A stretch of 26,859 bases of DNA from Verrucomicrobia bacterium UBA6354 (GCA_002440145.1 DJRS01000081.1:1-26859); one strand, 5' to 3'. Shown: positions 7,185 to 16,512, counted from the first letter of the stretch. Made by a program: numbers and translations. The notes: generated from the letters alone by a model not told the origin.

Positions 7185-9123
7185 CGTGTTTCTCCTTGTT
7201 TGTGATTTCCATGACGCAACCCTCGTTTGCGCCAAGCGAAAGACTGCCTCCGGCATAATGGCCGTTCCATACCCGCGACACTTTACCGGAGACTTGAAGC
7301 GGGAACACCATCGTCCGCGGCGAATGGTTGACGGCTACGGCATAGATCCGCCCGTCCTCCGCCGGATGCTCCGTCAAGCCCAGTTGCGGGTCGGCGCGCG
7401 TCACGGCGCGCTTGACGCCGGCGCGCGCAGCCGCCAGGCGGTAGACGGGCCATGCGGCGAGCTGCGCGTTGCTCTCGATAGCCCCGTTGACGAACAGCAG
7501 GCGCCCCTTGCCGTACGCGTATTCGGTCATGAATGGGCGTCCGTCCCGGGTCTTCAGCAGCACGGAGGCTCCTTTGAGCGACAGTTCGCGCGTGTAGGGT
7601 TCCGTGAAAGCGAACGAATCGGCCCCGCAATCGACATTGAGCGTGCAAGGAGCCTCCCAATGGTTCTCCACCTCTATTCCCGCGGTTTCCGCAAGATCGG
7701 ACAGCACGGTCCCCTCGCCCAGCGTCACCAGCGCCGTCGCCCCCGCTTTCACCTTTTCGCGCAAATCGTCCCACGTGCTTCCCAAATACGCGTTGTATGT
7801 CCGACCCGAAGGCAGAATGTAGAACGGCGCATCGGGCAGCGGGCTCTCGGCGAGCGTGTAGCGGACGTCGAATCCGGCCTGCTTCGCCAGAAGCCAGGCG
7901 CCCAGCGACGTCCGCCAGGCATGCTCCTGCTCGGAGACGATCACCGTCGCGTCGATCCGCCGCGGCGGCAACGCCTTGAACGGCAGGGAATCCAGAAAGT
8001 CGCGGAACTTCTTCATTTCGCGCGCCTGGGGCTTGGGCGTGCCGTCCGCCTTGAAGACGCCGAGCTCGCGCTCGATGGCCGCCCAGTCGTAGGGCGCGAA
8101 CTTCAACTTGTTCTGGTCGAACGCGCACCACCACATGTACGATTTGATCCCCGCCGCCCAGCAGCTGAAAAGCGCCGTGCGCATCGAAGCCGCCGCGCGC
8201 GCTTCGGACACGATGCCCGGCCCCATTGAGCCCGCCTCTTCCACAAACGCCGGCTTGGCCGCGAGATCCGCGTACCATGTCGTCTCGCACGCCGCGTGGC
8301 AGCCGTTGCGCAGCGTGTCGAACGGCTCGGTGTTGCACCCGGGCGTCCACAGCGGATACGGGTGGGTGGTCAGGATGTCCGTCAGCTCGCCCTGGTCGCG
8401 CACGTTCGTCATATCGTCCGTCTTGGGCGACACGCTGTGCATGCCGCTGACGACGGGGCGCGAGGCGTCCGCCAGGCGGATGCTGGACGCTATCGCATGC
8501 ATCCAGTTCCGGAATTCGGCGCGCGTGGCCGTGCCCATCGCGTTGCATTCGTTGCCCAGATCCCAGGCGACGATGGCGCGCTCGTTCTTCAACGCCTCCA
8601 CCAGATAGCGCACGTAGCGCGTCTGCCACATGATGGACTCGGCGTCCGTCAGCGCATTCTTGCGTTCCAGCGCCGGCGGCACGAACATGCGCCCGCTCAT
8701 CCAGCCCGTCACCAGGCCGACGACAAGCCCGAGATTGCGCTTTTCGGCCGCGCGGCAAAGGAAGCGGAAACGCTCCACCATTCCGTCGTCCACCGCGGCG
8801 TAATTCTTCAACGCACCGTCGTTCTGCGTCCAGCAGCGGAAAACGCCCCTGCCCCTGAAGGCGGCGGTCAGAGGCTGGAAATCGGGCCACAGCGGAAACA
8901 CACGCAAAACGGTGATGCCCTGTTCCGCCAGACGATCCAGATCGCGCTCGACCTGCGCGGCGTTCCAGTTGCGCCACATGTACATGCCCGCATGGCTCGC
9001 CCAGTAGTTGACGCCGATGTCGAACCCTTCTTTCGGCGGGAACGCGCGCGGCGGTTCCGCCCGCAAAACCGCCGGCGCAAAAGCAAGCGAAAGAGCCATC
9101 GACAGCAATCTTGTTCTTTTCAT
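7174..9123 (-). CDS. Secreted GH5-like (clan GH-A) glycosidase with C-terminal amidotransferase-like domain
   Basis: 649 residues with signal peptide MKRTRLLSMALSLAFAPAVLRA. The TIM barrel (about 35-370) has VNYWASHAGMYMWRNWN, GITVLRVFPLWPDFQ, the acid/base motif VAWDLGNEC with Glu192, LTTHPYPLW, and the nucleophile motif KPAFVEEAG with Glu296 the likely nucleophile. Residues about 390-570 form an alpha/beta domain (RIDATVIVSEQEHAW, FYILPSG, GATALVTLGEGT, KGRLLFVNGAIE) like the trimerisation/amidotransferase-like domain of GH42-type enzymes; a short beta domain ends the protein. Plausible activities are beta-mannosidase, beta-galactosidase or beta-glucosidase; sequence does not decide. It starts 13 bp after the restored stop of the DUF5696-DUF6259 gene and overlaps the next gene by 11 bp. 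Confidence 0.82.
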   Translation of the reverse strand: MKRTRLLSMALSLAFAPAVLRAEPPRAFPPKEGFDIGVNYWASHAGMYMWRNWNAAQVERDLDRLAEQGITVLRVFPLWPDFQPLTAAFRGRGVFRCWTQNDGALKNYAAVDDGMVERFRFLCRAAEKRNLGLVVGLVTGWMSGRMFVPPALERKNALTDAESIMWQTRYVRYLVEALKNERAIVAWDLGNECNAMGTATRAEFRNWMHAIASSIRLADASRPVVSGMHSVSPKTDDMTNVRDQGELTDILTTHPYPLWTPGCNTEPFDTLRNGCHAACETTWYADLAAKPAFVEEAGSMGPGIVSEARAAASMRTALFSCWAAGIKSYMWWCAFDQNKLKFAPYDWAAIERELGVFKADGTPKPQAREMKKFRDFLDSLPFKALPPRRIDATVIVSEQEHAWRTSLGAWLLAKQAGFDVRYTLAESPLPDAPFYILPSGRTYNAYLGSTWDDLREKVKAGATALVTLGEGTVLSDLAETAGIEVENHWEAPCTLNVDCGADSFAFTEPYTRELSLKGASVLLKTRDGRPFMTEYAYGKGRLLFVNGAIESNAQLAAWPVYRLAAARAGVKRAVTRADPQLGLTEHPAEDGRIYAVAVNHSPRTMVFPLQVSGKVSRVWNGHYAGGSLSLGANEGCVMEITNKEKHDDR

Positions 9124-9136
9124 GTTTACCTTTCCT

Positions 9137-12100
9137 TTATAGATCTTGCATTTTCAGCTCGCGCGGCGCAAGAGCGACGCGATATTCCCGCCCCTCATGG
9201 ACGAACCGGACCGTGTGCGGCTCGCCGGACAGATTGGCCAACGCCGCGCGAAGCTCCCCCGTCGCGCCGGACTTCCACACGTACCCGGCGACACCCGGCA
9301 GTTCGCCGCGGATGGTCGGTGAGAGCGGCGCGTCTTTGACCTTCCACATGTAGAACTGCTTGCGTCCGAGCCATGTGACGGAACGGGCTTGACCGCGTCC
9401 AGAAACGTCAGCTCGCCCTCGAGCGTACCATACGCGAAGCAGTCCAGATGGGCTTGCCGGAATTCCGTCAAGCGCCGGACGAGCGCGCACTTCTCCGCAT
9501 CCTGCAGGATCAGCGGATGGTACCAGCCCAGCGCCTGCCCCCAGACGAGCTCGCGCGCCTGCGCCGCCCAGAAGCTGTCGATGTCGTCTTCATGGTTCTC
9601 GGGCGAGCAGAAATAGGTGGTATAGCCCGAATAGACGGCATGGAAGAACGGCACGTCCTGCGGCGTACGCTGCGTGACCTGCAGATAGCCGTCTATCACG
9701 TTCATCCACTGTTCGCCGCTGCCCTCCACCGTCAAAAACGCGCCTTTCCGGGCATACTGCGCATGAATGCGCGCCAGCAAGGCCTGATAGCCGTCATAAT
9801 ACCACGTGCCGCCGCCTGTCGGGTGGCCGTGCGACGGACTGTAGCAAGGGACGCCTGCGCACGCACCGATCTGGTCCATGAACAGGGATTGCGTCCCCAG
9901 CTCCAGCACGCGAGAGGCAATGGAAGGCAGAATCTCGTTCCAGGCAGGCGACCAGGGGCACATCGGCGCCATGGGCGGCGTCAGGTTTCCGTACTGCTCG
10001 ACATAGGGCGTCCCGTCCGCCTGGGTCAAAGCCGACGGCCGCGCCAGGGCGAAACCGACCAGATTCGTGCTCCACAGACGCCCGTTCACGTACGGCATCG
10101 CCTCCGCGCCGATTCGCCGGCAATAGGCCAGGCATTCGCGCGTCCCGGGCTGTTCGGGAAAGTACTCCGGGTAGTTGACGTCGTGCGGAGAATGCTGCCA
10201 CAAGTGCCAATGGATGCCGACGGGGTGGTTCGGGAAGCGCGCTTTCGCCTGCGCCAACGTATTGGAGACCTCTTCCGGCGAAGCGTGCGTATTCAGCCAA
10301 AGCGGAATCTCCGCCAACCGCCGCGGATAGTCCCGACGGTCGAGAATGCGCCCTTTCGCCGTCCACGGCGCCGTCAACGCCCAACGCCGGTAACGCTTCG
10401 CAGCCTGCCACCAGTCGCCCGCGAGCGCCGCCACCGTCACCTCGTAGCGCGGTCCTTCCGCCGCCCGCCCGGGCAGCCCGGCGTTTTCAACAGGCGTCCT
10501 GAAGCTGACGGTGTTGTCCTTCGCGATTTCAAGCGTCTTGAGGCGACCCTGCGAGTCGTGCGCGGCGATATAAAGCCCGGCGTCTCCCTTGAAGAAGGCT
10601 GTCATCATGGGATAATAGCCATGGCAGCCAAAGGAGAGATCCTCTTTCCCTATGCGGTTGCGGACCAATTTGGCGCCGAGATCGGGCCGCGGCAGAAGAA
10701 CATCCGCCGTCCCTTCCGCCGCAACGCGCCGCAGAATCGGATAGCGCGTCTCCCACAGCGCATAGTTGACGCTGTCGTTCTGTACGTCGAGAGACCAGCG
10801 GCTCTCGCCTTCTTCGGTCAGACGGACGGTCGCGCGTACGGTGAGCGCGTCAGGCTCTCCGGGGAGCGCAAGGCCTTCCCATGCAAAGGCGCATATCCCC
10901 CCCCCCCGAGTGGGTATGACGCGGCGCGCACGGCATGCAGATTTGCCGTTCAATGTGACAAAAGAGCCGTCAACGGCGGAGCGGAGCGTAATCTCCCAGA
11001 ATCCGCAATCGCCCGTCTCCTCGACAAATGAAGCGTTTGTGTCGAGGCAGACTATCGACTTCAACGCGAATCCGTGCGCGGCGTCCGCGAAATCCAGCTC
11101 CAGACGCCTGTTCCGCAAGGTTGCCGTGCCGGGGGTCTCGACAAACGGGGCGGGCTGGAAGAACGAGCCGTCCGGGCGCTTCAAGACGTAGCCGAGCGGT
11201 CGCACGGTCTGGCCCAGCCACAGGTAGGGCGTTTCTCCGTAATTCGACACGATCTGCGACCCGTCTTCGAACGACGTCCGATAGACGTCCGGCGCAAGTT
11301 CGTCGTGCCGCGTCATAAGCTCCCGCTGAAGATGGCGCACGGGCGCGAACTCCTCCCACGCTTTCTTGATGCGCGGCACGTCGGCGAACTTGTAGGTGTA
11401 GAAAATCGGACGGCCGCCGAACTCGATGTTCTTGAGCGCCGCGCGCGGATTCTCGACGCCGTCGCCCTCCATCCACCGCGGATCCCCGCTCTTTTCCAGT
11501 TTGTAGAGGCACTTTCCGCGCGTATGGTTCTGGCACCAGCGGTCGGACGTATAGAGAATGATGCCATGGTAGACCAGCTCCCACAAAGGATACACGCCCG
11601 CCACAAGACCGGACTGCTTTCCATCTTCCAGCAGCTGGAGATCCCGTTCTATATAGTTGATGTAGTCGAGATTCGCCGCGACATGGTCGTACCCCGATTC
11701 GGAAGCCGCGCCGCCCATCAGACGCCGCCCCTCCGCCAGGATGCGGTTCTGATACGCGGCCGTCTGCTCCGGCGTGCAGGGATGCCGCGGATCGCCGCAC
11801 CGCTGGGGATATGTCGCCGAATAGACGTCTATGTAGTGGGGTCCGCGGATTCCCAGCGCCGCCATCTCTTTCATTTCTTCCGGGAGCCAATGCTCCCAGG
11901 CGTATTTCTGGCAGACCCAATAACACTGTCCGCCCGCCCAAAGTCCGCCTTTGTCGAACGTTCCGTCGGCGCGTTTGCACACCCATTCCGGGTTCCACAG
12001 CCGCGAACACATGTAGCCGTCCGTGTTCGTGGCGTGCAGCGCGAACTGGTAGCCGAGCGCCTTGGCTTTCCCGACGAGCCGCAGAAAGGCATCCGCGCCG

Positions 12101-13065
12101 CCGGCTTCCGCGCCTACGGGGAAATGCCCCGGCACGCGCCCGTCGTAGCCGCCGTCCTGCCAGCCGGCCGAACAGACGGACAGCTTGTCGACGCCCGCAT
12201 CCTTGAGGGCCTGCAGAAACTCCTCCGCGACGCCGAAGGGCATGTGGACGGAGACGGGCGGCTCCTCGCCTTTCTTGAAGAAGAGTTTCGCGTCGCTTTC
12301 GTCGGGGATCGGCTTCGCGGCATGCGTCTGGATGCGCACGACCGGGGCTTCGCAGAGATACGCCAGCTCGGGGCTGCCGGGAATGCGCTCTTTTATCGTC
12401 CTGACGCCGCCGTGTTCGCGCTGGTACCGCTGGTAGGCTTTCGCAAGCCCGTTGTAGTCCGCCCGATTCCCGTCCAGCCGGCGGAAATCGATCACGATGT
12501 CGCTGTAAAGGTTCGTGAAAAACGCACGCACGCGGTCGCACCGGAAAGCCGGATAGACTTCGTAGGCGCCGTCTTTTGCGCGCACGGTGAAATCGTAGTC
12601 GAAGCGCCACGATTTGACGTGGGCGTACCACAGCGTATCGCCCTTCTTCACACCGAAGACCGGCATCAGTTGGCGTTCTTTCACGTACAGCCCGTCGTCC
12701 TGGTCGAAGCGGCCGAAGGTTCCCCTTGCCTGGATCCAGTAACCGGGGTCGCCCTTTTGCGCGCGCATGAAACCGGGGATCACCTCCACGACGCGGGCGT
12801 CCGCCGGGATTTCCTCTTTCGGAAGGACGAAACGGAGGCCGCCGTCTCCGATATCCGCCATCTCGACGGAACGCAACTCGACACGGTCGTCCCGTCCTTC
12901 ATCGCCGCAGTGCATGCGGACCGTCGCCGTCTCCGCCCGGACGGGCGACATGCGCAGAAGCGCAAGCCCGAGAACGGCAAGGAGCGCACGGCCAAAAACC
13001 GCGCCGCACGCCCGCGTTCCGGCGGACGGCCGTCTTTCCATCGTATATGCAACTCTCATCGTCAT
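9137..13065 (-). CDS. Secreted two-headed DUF5696-DUF6259 glycoside hydrolase, frameshifted near the C-terminus
   Basis: The start chosen is ATG 13065, 7 bp after the -10 box; the reading frame opens further upstream, but beyond the promoter. A long signal peptide ends MSPVRAETA. The first half (to about 620) matches DUF5696: LSVCSAGWQDGGYDG, FALHATNTDGYM, HYIDVYSATYPQRCGDPRHP, ASESGYDHVAANLDY. The second half is DUF6259-like: NYALWETRYPILRR, LWLNTHASPEEV, GIHWHLWQHSPHDVNYP, QSLFMDQIGACAG, FLTVEGSGEQW. Both look like TIM-barrel hydrolases related to the GH101-type group, so this is probably one chain with two catalytic modules. A run of 11 G lies in frame at 10907-10897. Near 9378-9386 one base appears to be missing: the open frame turns into Arg/Ser-rich junk ending at 9154, while the adjacent frame continues VTWLGRKQFYMWKVKDAPL to a stop at 9137. 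With one C restored the protein would be about 1309 residues. Confidence 0.82.
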
Positions 13066-13072
13066 GGTCGAT

Positions 13073-13078
13073 ATTATA
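13073..13078 (-). promoter_or_regulatory. -10 box (TGC-TATAAT) of the hydrolase operon promoter
   Basis: TATAAT preceded by TGC (extended -10) lies 7 bp before ATG 13065. The -35 region is poor (ACTGCG at 17 bp), as expected for a promoter that needs an activator; the conserved 36-bp element sits just upstream. The transcript should begin at or next to the ATG. Confidence 0.75.
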
Positions 13079-13100
13079 GCATATTCCTTCGCCTGCGCAG

Positions 13101-13136
13101 TTCTCGTATGCGCAAAAAATCTTTTACCCGTTTGCG
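13101..13136 (-). promoter_or_regulatory. Candidate operator, copy 1 (hydrolase operon)
   Basis: A 36-bp element, 32/36 identical without gaps to 16477-16512. On the minus strand it reads CGCAAACGGG, an A/T-rich middle (TAAAAGATTTTTTG) and CGCATACGAG, then AA. The two CGCAWACGRG half-sites are direct repeats starting 24 bp apart, as expected for an AraC-type dimer. It ends exactly 22 bp from the -10 box, the same as copy 2. Binding by the XylR-type regulator encoded at 16543-17673 is inferred, not shown. Confidence 0.72.
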
Positions 13137-13165
13137 ACCGATTCCGCAACCCGATTCCGTACGTC

Positions 13166-14332
13166 TCAGGCGTGGTAGTAGGCGCACGACGTGGGCGGGC
13201 GCACGTTGGTGAGCGTGCCCGCATAGTGCCGCAGCCAGTGATCCTGCTTGGGGTGCGCCAGCGCCGCCGCCTCGTCCAGCTCGATCCCGAGTCCGGGACG
13301 GTCCGAGGGGTACATGACGCCGTCGGCGAACTTCACGTCCTCGTCGACGACGTCGCCGCGCCAGGGCACGTCGTCGAAGAGCGTCTCGTGGATGCAGTAG
13401 CCGGGCGTGGAGACGCCGAGCGCGAGCGTGACGGCGTTGGCCACGGGGCCTGACGGATTGTGCGCGCAAAACGGGATATGGCGCGTCTCGCAGATCGCCG
13501 CGATGCCCTTCATCGCCGTGATGCCGCCCGCGTGGGAGGCGTCGGGCTGCAGATAGTCGCAGCAGCGCGACTCCACGGCGTCCATGATCTGCTGCGTCGT
13601 GAACAGCCTTTCGCCGCACGCGATCGGCGTACGCACCCGCGAGCGGACGTCCGCCAGCGCGCGCAGGGTGTCGGGGATGACGGGCTCCTCCACCCAGAAC
13701 GGATCGAACTCCTCCAGCGCATGGCAGAGGCGCACGGCCGTCGGCACGTCGAAGCGCCCGTGGCACTCGATGAGGATTTCCGCCTTGCCTTCCGTCGCCT
13801 CCTTCACGGCGGCCACGCACGCCATCGCCTTCTTGAAGTCGGCGGGCGGCAGCTGGCGGTAGTTCCTGCCGAACGGATCCCACTTGAGCCCCTTGAAGCC
13901 GCGCGCGACCGCGGCGCGCGCCTTGTCGGCGAACTCCGACGGCTCCTTCGCTCCGGCGAACCAGCAGTTGGCGTAGCACGGCACGCCATCGCGGCACTTG
14001 CCGCCGATGAGCTTCCAGACCGGCAGGCCGAGCGCCTTGCCCTTGATGTCCCACAGCGCCATGTCGATCGCCGAAAGCGCGCTCATCAGGACAGGCCCGC
14101 CCCGCCAGTAGGCGTCGCGGTAGTTCCGGTGGAATATCCATTCCGTGTCGAACGGGTCGCAACCGACGACCGCGTGCCGGAGATCCTCGATCGCGCCGGC
14201 GAGCGCGTTCTCCTTGTACTCGAGCGTGCCTTCGCCCAGGCCGCTCACGCCCTCGTCGGTCTCGACTTTCACGAACACCCAGTTCGTCCGGAAGCAATCG
14301 ACCGTAAACGTCTTGACATTTGTGATTTTCAC
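13166..14332 (-). CDS. Enolase-superfamily sugar-acid dehydratase, galactonate-dehydratase-like
   Basis: 388 residues of the mandelate racemase subgroup, predicted to dehydrate an aldonic acid to a 2-keto-3-deoxy acid in the cytoplasm. Start GTG 14332 overlaps the MFS stop as GTGA, giving VKITNVKTFTVDC. Visible metal and catalytic residues: IECHGRF with Glu189 and His191, WVEEP with Glu215, GER with Glu241, and CAHNPSGP with His291; QPDASHAGGI and RPGLGIELDE are also typical. The layout matches DgoD, except that the first metal ligand is Glu where DgoD has Asp. The neighbouring dehydrogenase and GH106 enzyme make L-rhamnonate, L-fuconate or D-galactonate reasonable substrates. It is the last gene of the operon; the next operon's operator and promoter lie directly downstream. 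Confidence 0.88.
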   Translation of the reverse strand: MKITNVKTFTVDCFRTNWVFVKVETDEGVSGLGEGTLEYKENALAGAIEDLRHAVVGCDPFDTEWIFHRNYRDAYWRGGPVLMSALSAIDMALWDIKGKALGLPVWKLIGGKCRDGVPCYANCWFAGAKEPSEFADKARAAVARGFKGLKWDPFGRNYRQLPPADFKKAMACVAAVKEATEGKAEILIECHGRFDVPTAVRLCHALEEFDPFWVEEPVIPDTLRALADVRSRVRTPIACGERLFTTQQIMDAVESRCCDYLQPDASHAGGITAMKGIAAICETRHIPFCAHNPSGPVANAVTLALGVSTPGYCIHETLFDDVPWRGDVVDEDVKFADGVMYPSDRPGLGIELDEAAALAHPKQDHWLRHYAGTLTNVRPPTSCAYYHA

Positions 14333-15585
14333 TGTTCCACCACCCGATTCTTGTTGAAGGTAAAGAAAAACGAAACCGCCATCGCGAGCGCGCCCAGGAC
14401 GTAGACGCCCGCCATCACGGCGAAGCCCGCCTCGAAGCCCCGCACGCCGTACCGGTCCGCGAGCCCGCCCAGGACGATGCCCGAGAGCCCGCCGAAGAAG
14501 AATGCGATCATGGTAAGCAGCCCGACGGCAGTCGACCGGTAGCGCGGCGGCACGACGTCGAACAGCGACGCGTGCGTGTTCACCTCGAAGAAGCCGCGGA
14601 ACACGCCGTAAACCGCCGCGGCGGCGAGCATGCCGGAGTAGGTCGGCGCGAACCCGAGGGCCGCGAGCGCCGGCGCGCCGCAGAGAAGCGCGGCGATCTG
14701 GAAGCCCAGCCGGAAGCGCGGCATGCGCCGCACGAAGCGGTCCGTCAGCACGCCCCCCAGCAATATGGCGCCCAGCGCGAAGAGATGGTGCCCGAACATG
14801 ACGCCGCGGCCCGCCTCGCCGACGGAAAGCGAATACTTGAGCGCGGCGAACTTGGGCGCCCAGAAGAGGTACGCGTTGTTCACGAAGACGATCGCCACGA
14901 ACCCCGCCGTCGCGCACAGCGCCGACGGATTCCGGAAATAGGCGGCGAGCCCCTCCGCGAGCGGCGCTTTCGGCGCCGCGGCCGCCGCCGGCCGCGGCCG
15001 CGCGGCGGACGGTTCGTCCTTCAGCGCGAAGACGAAGAGAATCCCCAGCAGCGTGCCCGCGAGGCCGAAGGCGATGAAGACCTGCCGCCAGCCGCCGAGA
15101 AAGCCCAGCGCGTGCGCGACCAGCACGCCCGAAAACATCAATCCCGCGTAAAGCGCGGCCTGGTGGATGGAGAGCGCGAGCGAACGCGTCCGCTTGTGGT
15201 GCGCGGCGATCAGCGCGTAGGCGCTCGGCGCGTAGAAACTCTCCCCGACGCCCGTCGCCACGGACCGGAAGAAGAGCGCGCCGGCGAACCCGCCGATGAA
15301 CCCCATGCAGACCGTCATGAGCGACCAGGCGATCAGCGAGACCGTGATGATCCACTTGCGCGAAAAGCGGTCGCCGACGAAGCCCGCCACGACCGTCATG
15401 AGCGCGAGCGTCCAGCTGAGGACCGTGTTGATCCAGCCTATCTGGACGTCCGTCAGCCCGAGCTCCGCCTGGATGGGCACCGTCAGGAGGCCGAACAGCG
15501 CGCGGTCGGCCTGGTGGAAGAAGAACGCGCCCGACAGCAGTGCGACGAGCGCCCACTTGTAGCGGCTTTCGCGCGGCTCAGACAT
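14329..15585 (-). CDS. MFS transporter, sugar or sugar-acid type
   Basis: 418 residues with about 12 hydrophobic helices. The MFS loop 2-3 signature GFVGDRFSRK (68-77) is clear. The central loop between helices 6 and 7 is Ala/Pro-rich (SAARPRPAAAAAPKAP), and a second DR motif (GVLTDRFVRR) lies in the C-terminal half. It resembles the sugar-acid/anion:cation symporter and related groups, but substrate cannot be read from sequence. It overlaps the dehydrogenase gene upstream by 8 bp and the dehydratase gene downstream by 4 bp, so it very likely imports the compound those enzymes act on. It is the only obvious transporter in the window. Confidence 0.87.
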   Translation of the reverse strand: MSEPRESRYKWALVALLSGAFFFHQADRALFGLLTVPIQAELGLTDVQIGWINTVLSWTLALMTVVAGFVGDRFSRKWIITVSLIAWSLMTVCMGFIGGFAGALFFRSVATGVGESFYAPSAYALIAAHHKRTRSLALSIHQAALYAGLMFSGVLVAHALGFLGGWRQVFIAFGLAGTLLGILFVFALKDEPSAARPRPAAAAAPKAPLAEGLAAYFRNPSALCATAGFVAIVFVNNAYLFWAPKFAALKYSLSVGEAGRGVMFGHHLFALGAILLGGVLTDRFVRRMPRFRLGFQIAALLCGAPALAALGFAPTYSGMLAAAAVYGVFRGFFEVNTHASLFDVVPPRYRSTAVGLLTMIAFFFGGLSGIVLGGLADRYGVRGFEAGFAVMAGVYVLGALAMAVSFFFTFNKNRVVEQ

Positions 15586-16381
15586 CGACGTCCTCCGGCA
15601 TGTGCTGGCAGGAGCACCCCGCGTCGCACGTCACGATCTCGCCGGCCATGTTGCCCGAGTCTTCCGACGCGAGAAACGCGACGACGTTGGCGATGTCCAT
15701 TCCCGTCGCCTCCTTCCGGAGCGGACAGTTCAGCCGCCGGCGCGCGGCTTTCTCGGCGGGCAGGTCGTTCCAGCGCGCCGTGTTGATGTAGCCCGGCGCG
15801 CAGCAGTTGACGCGGACGCCCAGCGGCGAAAGGTCCAGCGCCAGCGACCGCACGAGCGAATTGATGGCGCCCTTCGACGCGCAGTAGGCCGTGCGGTTGC
15901 GGATCGCGCGCATGGCCGTGTTGGACGAAAGGAAGACCACGGTTCCGCGGTACGCGCCGCCGACCGTGTAGGGACGTTTCATGAAGAAGCGGTTGCACGC
16001 GGCCTGCGTGACCTGGAAGCCCCCCTTCACGTTCGTGTTCATGACTTTCAGAATGGCGTCCGGGTCCATCTCGAGCGGTCCGCCCAGCCCCAGACCCTGG
16101 TCCGCCGCGTTGTTGACGAGGATGTCCAGGGTCCCCGCTTCGCGCGCGACGAAATCCATGAGCGCGCCGACCTGCGCCTTGTCGCCGACGTCGCAGGCCT
16201 GCGCCCGCACCCCCGCGACTCCCATCGCCTCCAGCGCGGCTAGCCCCTTCGCGGTCGAGCCGGCCGTCGAACCGCACATGAAGACGCGCGCGCCTTCGTC
16301 CGCGAACTTTTTCACGAGCCACAGGCCCGTGTTTCGGTTTCCTCCCGTCACAAGGACGGTCTTTCCTCCAAATCTTTTCAT
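15578..16381 (-). CDS. Short-chain dehydrogenase/reductase (SDR), probable sugar dehydrogenase
   Basis: 267 residues, classical SDR. The start chosen is ATG 16381 (MKRFGGKTVLVTGG) because AAAGG lies upstream and because an earlier ATG at 16477 would lie upstream of the -10 box (16449-16454). Motifs: TGGNRNTG nucleotide-binding loop (12-19), DILVNNAA (87-93), FLSSNTA with Ser152/153, and YCASK with catalytic Tyr166 and Lys170, then VNCCAPGYINTA. The family oxidises or reduces many small alcohols and sugars with NAD(P). With the transporter and dehydratase downstream it most likely oxidises a free aldose to its lactone, as in non-phosphorylating rhamnose or fucose breakdown; that pathway is inferred. 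First gene of its operon, with a leader of about 60 nt. Confidence 0.88.
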   Translation of the reverse strand: MKRFGGKTVLVTGGNRNTGLWLVKKFADEGARVFMCGSTAGSTAKGLAALEAMGVAGVRAQACDVGDKAQVGALMDFVAREAGTLDILVNNAADQGLGLGGPLEMDPDAILKVMNTNVKGGFQVTQAACNRFFMKRPYTVGGAYRGTVVFLSSNTAMRAIRNRTAYCASKGAINSLVRSLALDLSPLGVRVNCCAPGYINTARWNDLPAEKAARRRLNCPLRKEATGMDIANVVAFLASEDSGNMAGEIVTCDAGCSCQHMPEDVDV

Positions 16382-16448
16382 GACTGTCGCCTTTCGCGCG
16401 GCGCGGCCCTGCCGCAAACCGCCTGTTCTCTCCTTTTCGATGTCTGCT

Positions 16449-16477
16449 ATTATACCATAATCCCAGACCGGGCGCAT
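16449..16477 (-). promoter_or_regulatory. Promoter of the SDR-MFS-dehydratase operon
   Basis: Extended -10 TGG-TATAAT (TATAAT 16454-16449) with a weak -35 ATGCGC (16477-16472) at 17 bp. The 36-bp operator begins at the upstream edge of the -35, a usual position for activation by an AraC-type protein. Confidence 0.7.
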
Positions 16478-16512
16478 TCTCGTTTGCGCAAAAAATCTTT
16501 ACCCCGATTGCG
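16477..16512. promoter_or_regulatory. Candidate operator, copy 2 (SDR operon / regulator gene)
   Basis: Same element as 13101-13136, with 4 mismatches. Half-sites on the minus strand are CGCAATCGGG and CGCAAACGAG, starting 24 bp apart. It ends 22 bp before the SDR -10 box. On the plus strand its far end covers most of the regulator's own -35 box (TTGCGT 16508-16513), so binding could activate the SDR operon and repress the regulator at once. Confidence 0.72.

Noticed and set aside
7222..7232. 11-bp match to the operator half-site (CTCGTTTGCGC)
   Set aside because: It lies inside the GH5-like coding sequence (GANEG codons), lacks the second half-site and has no -10 box at the right distance.
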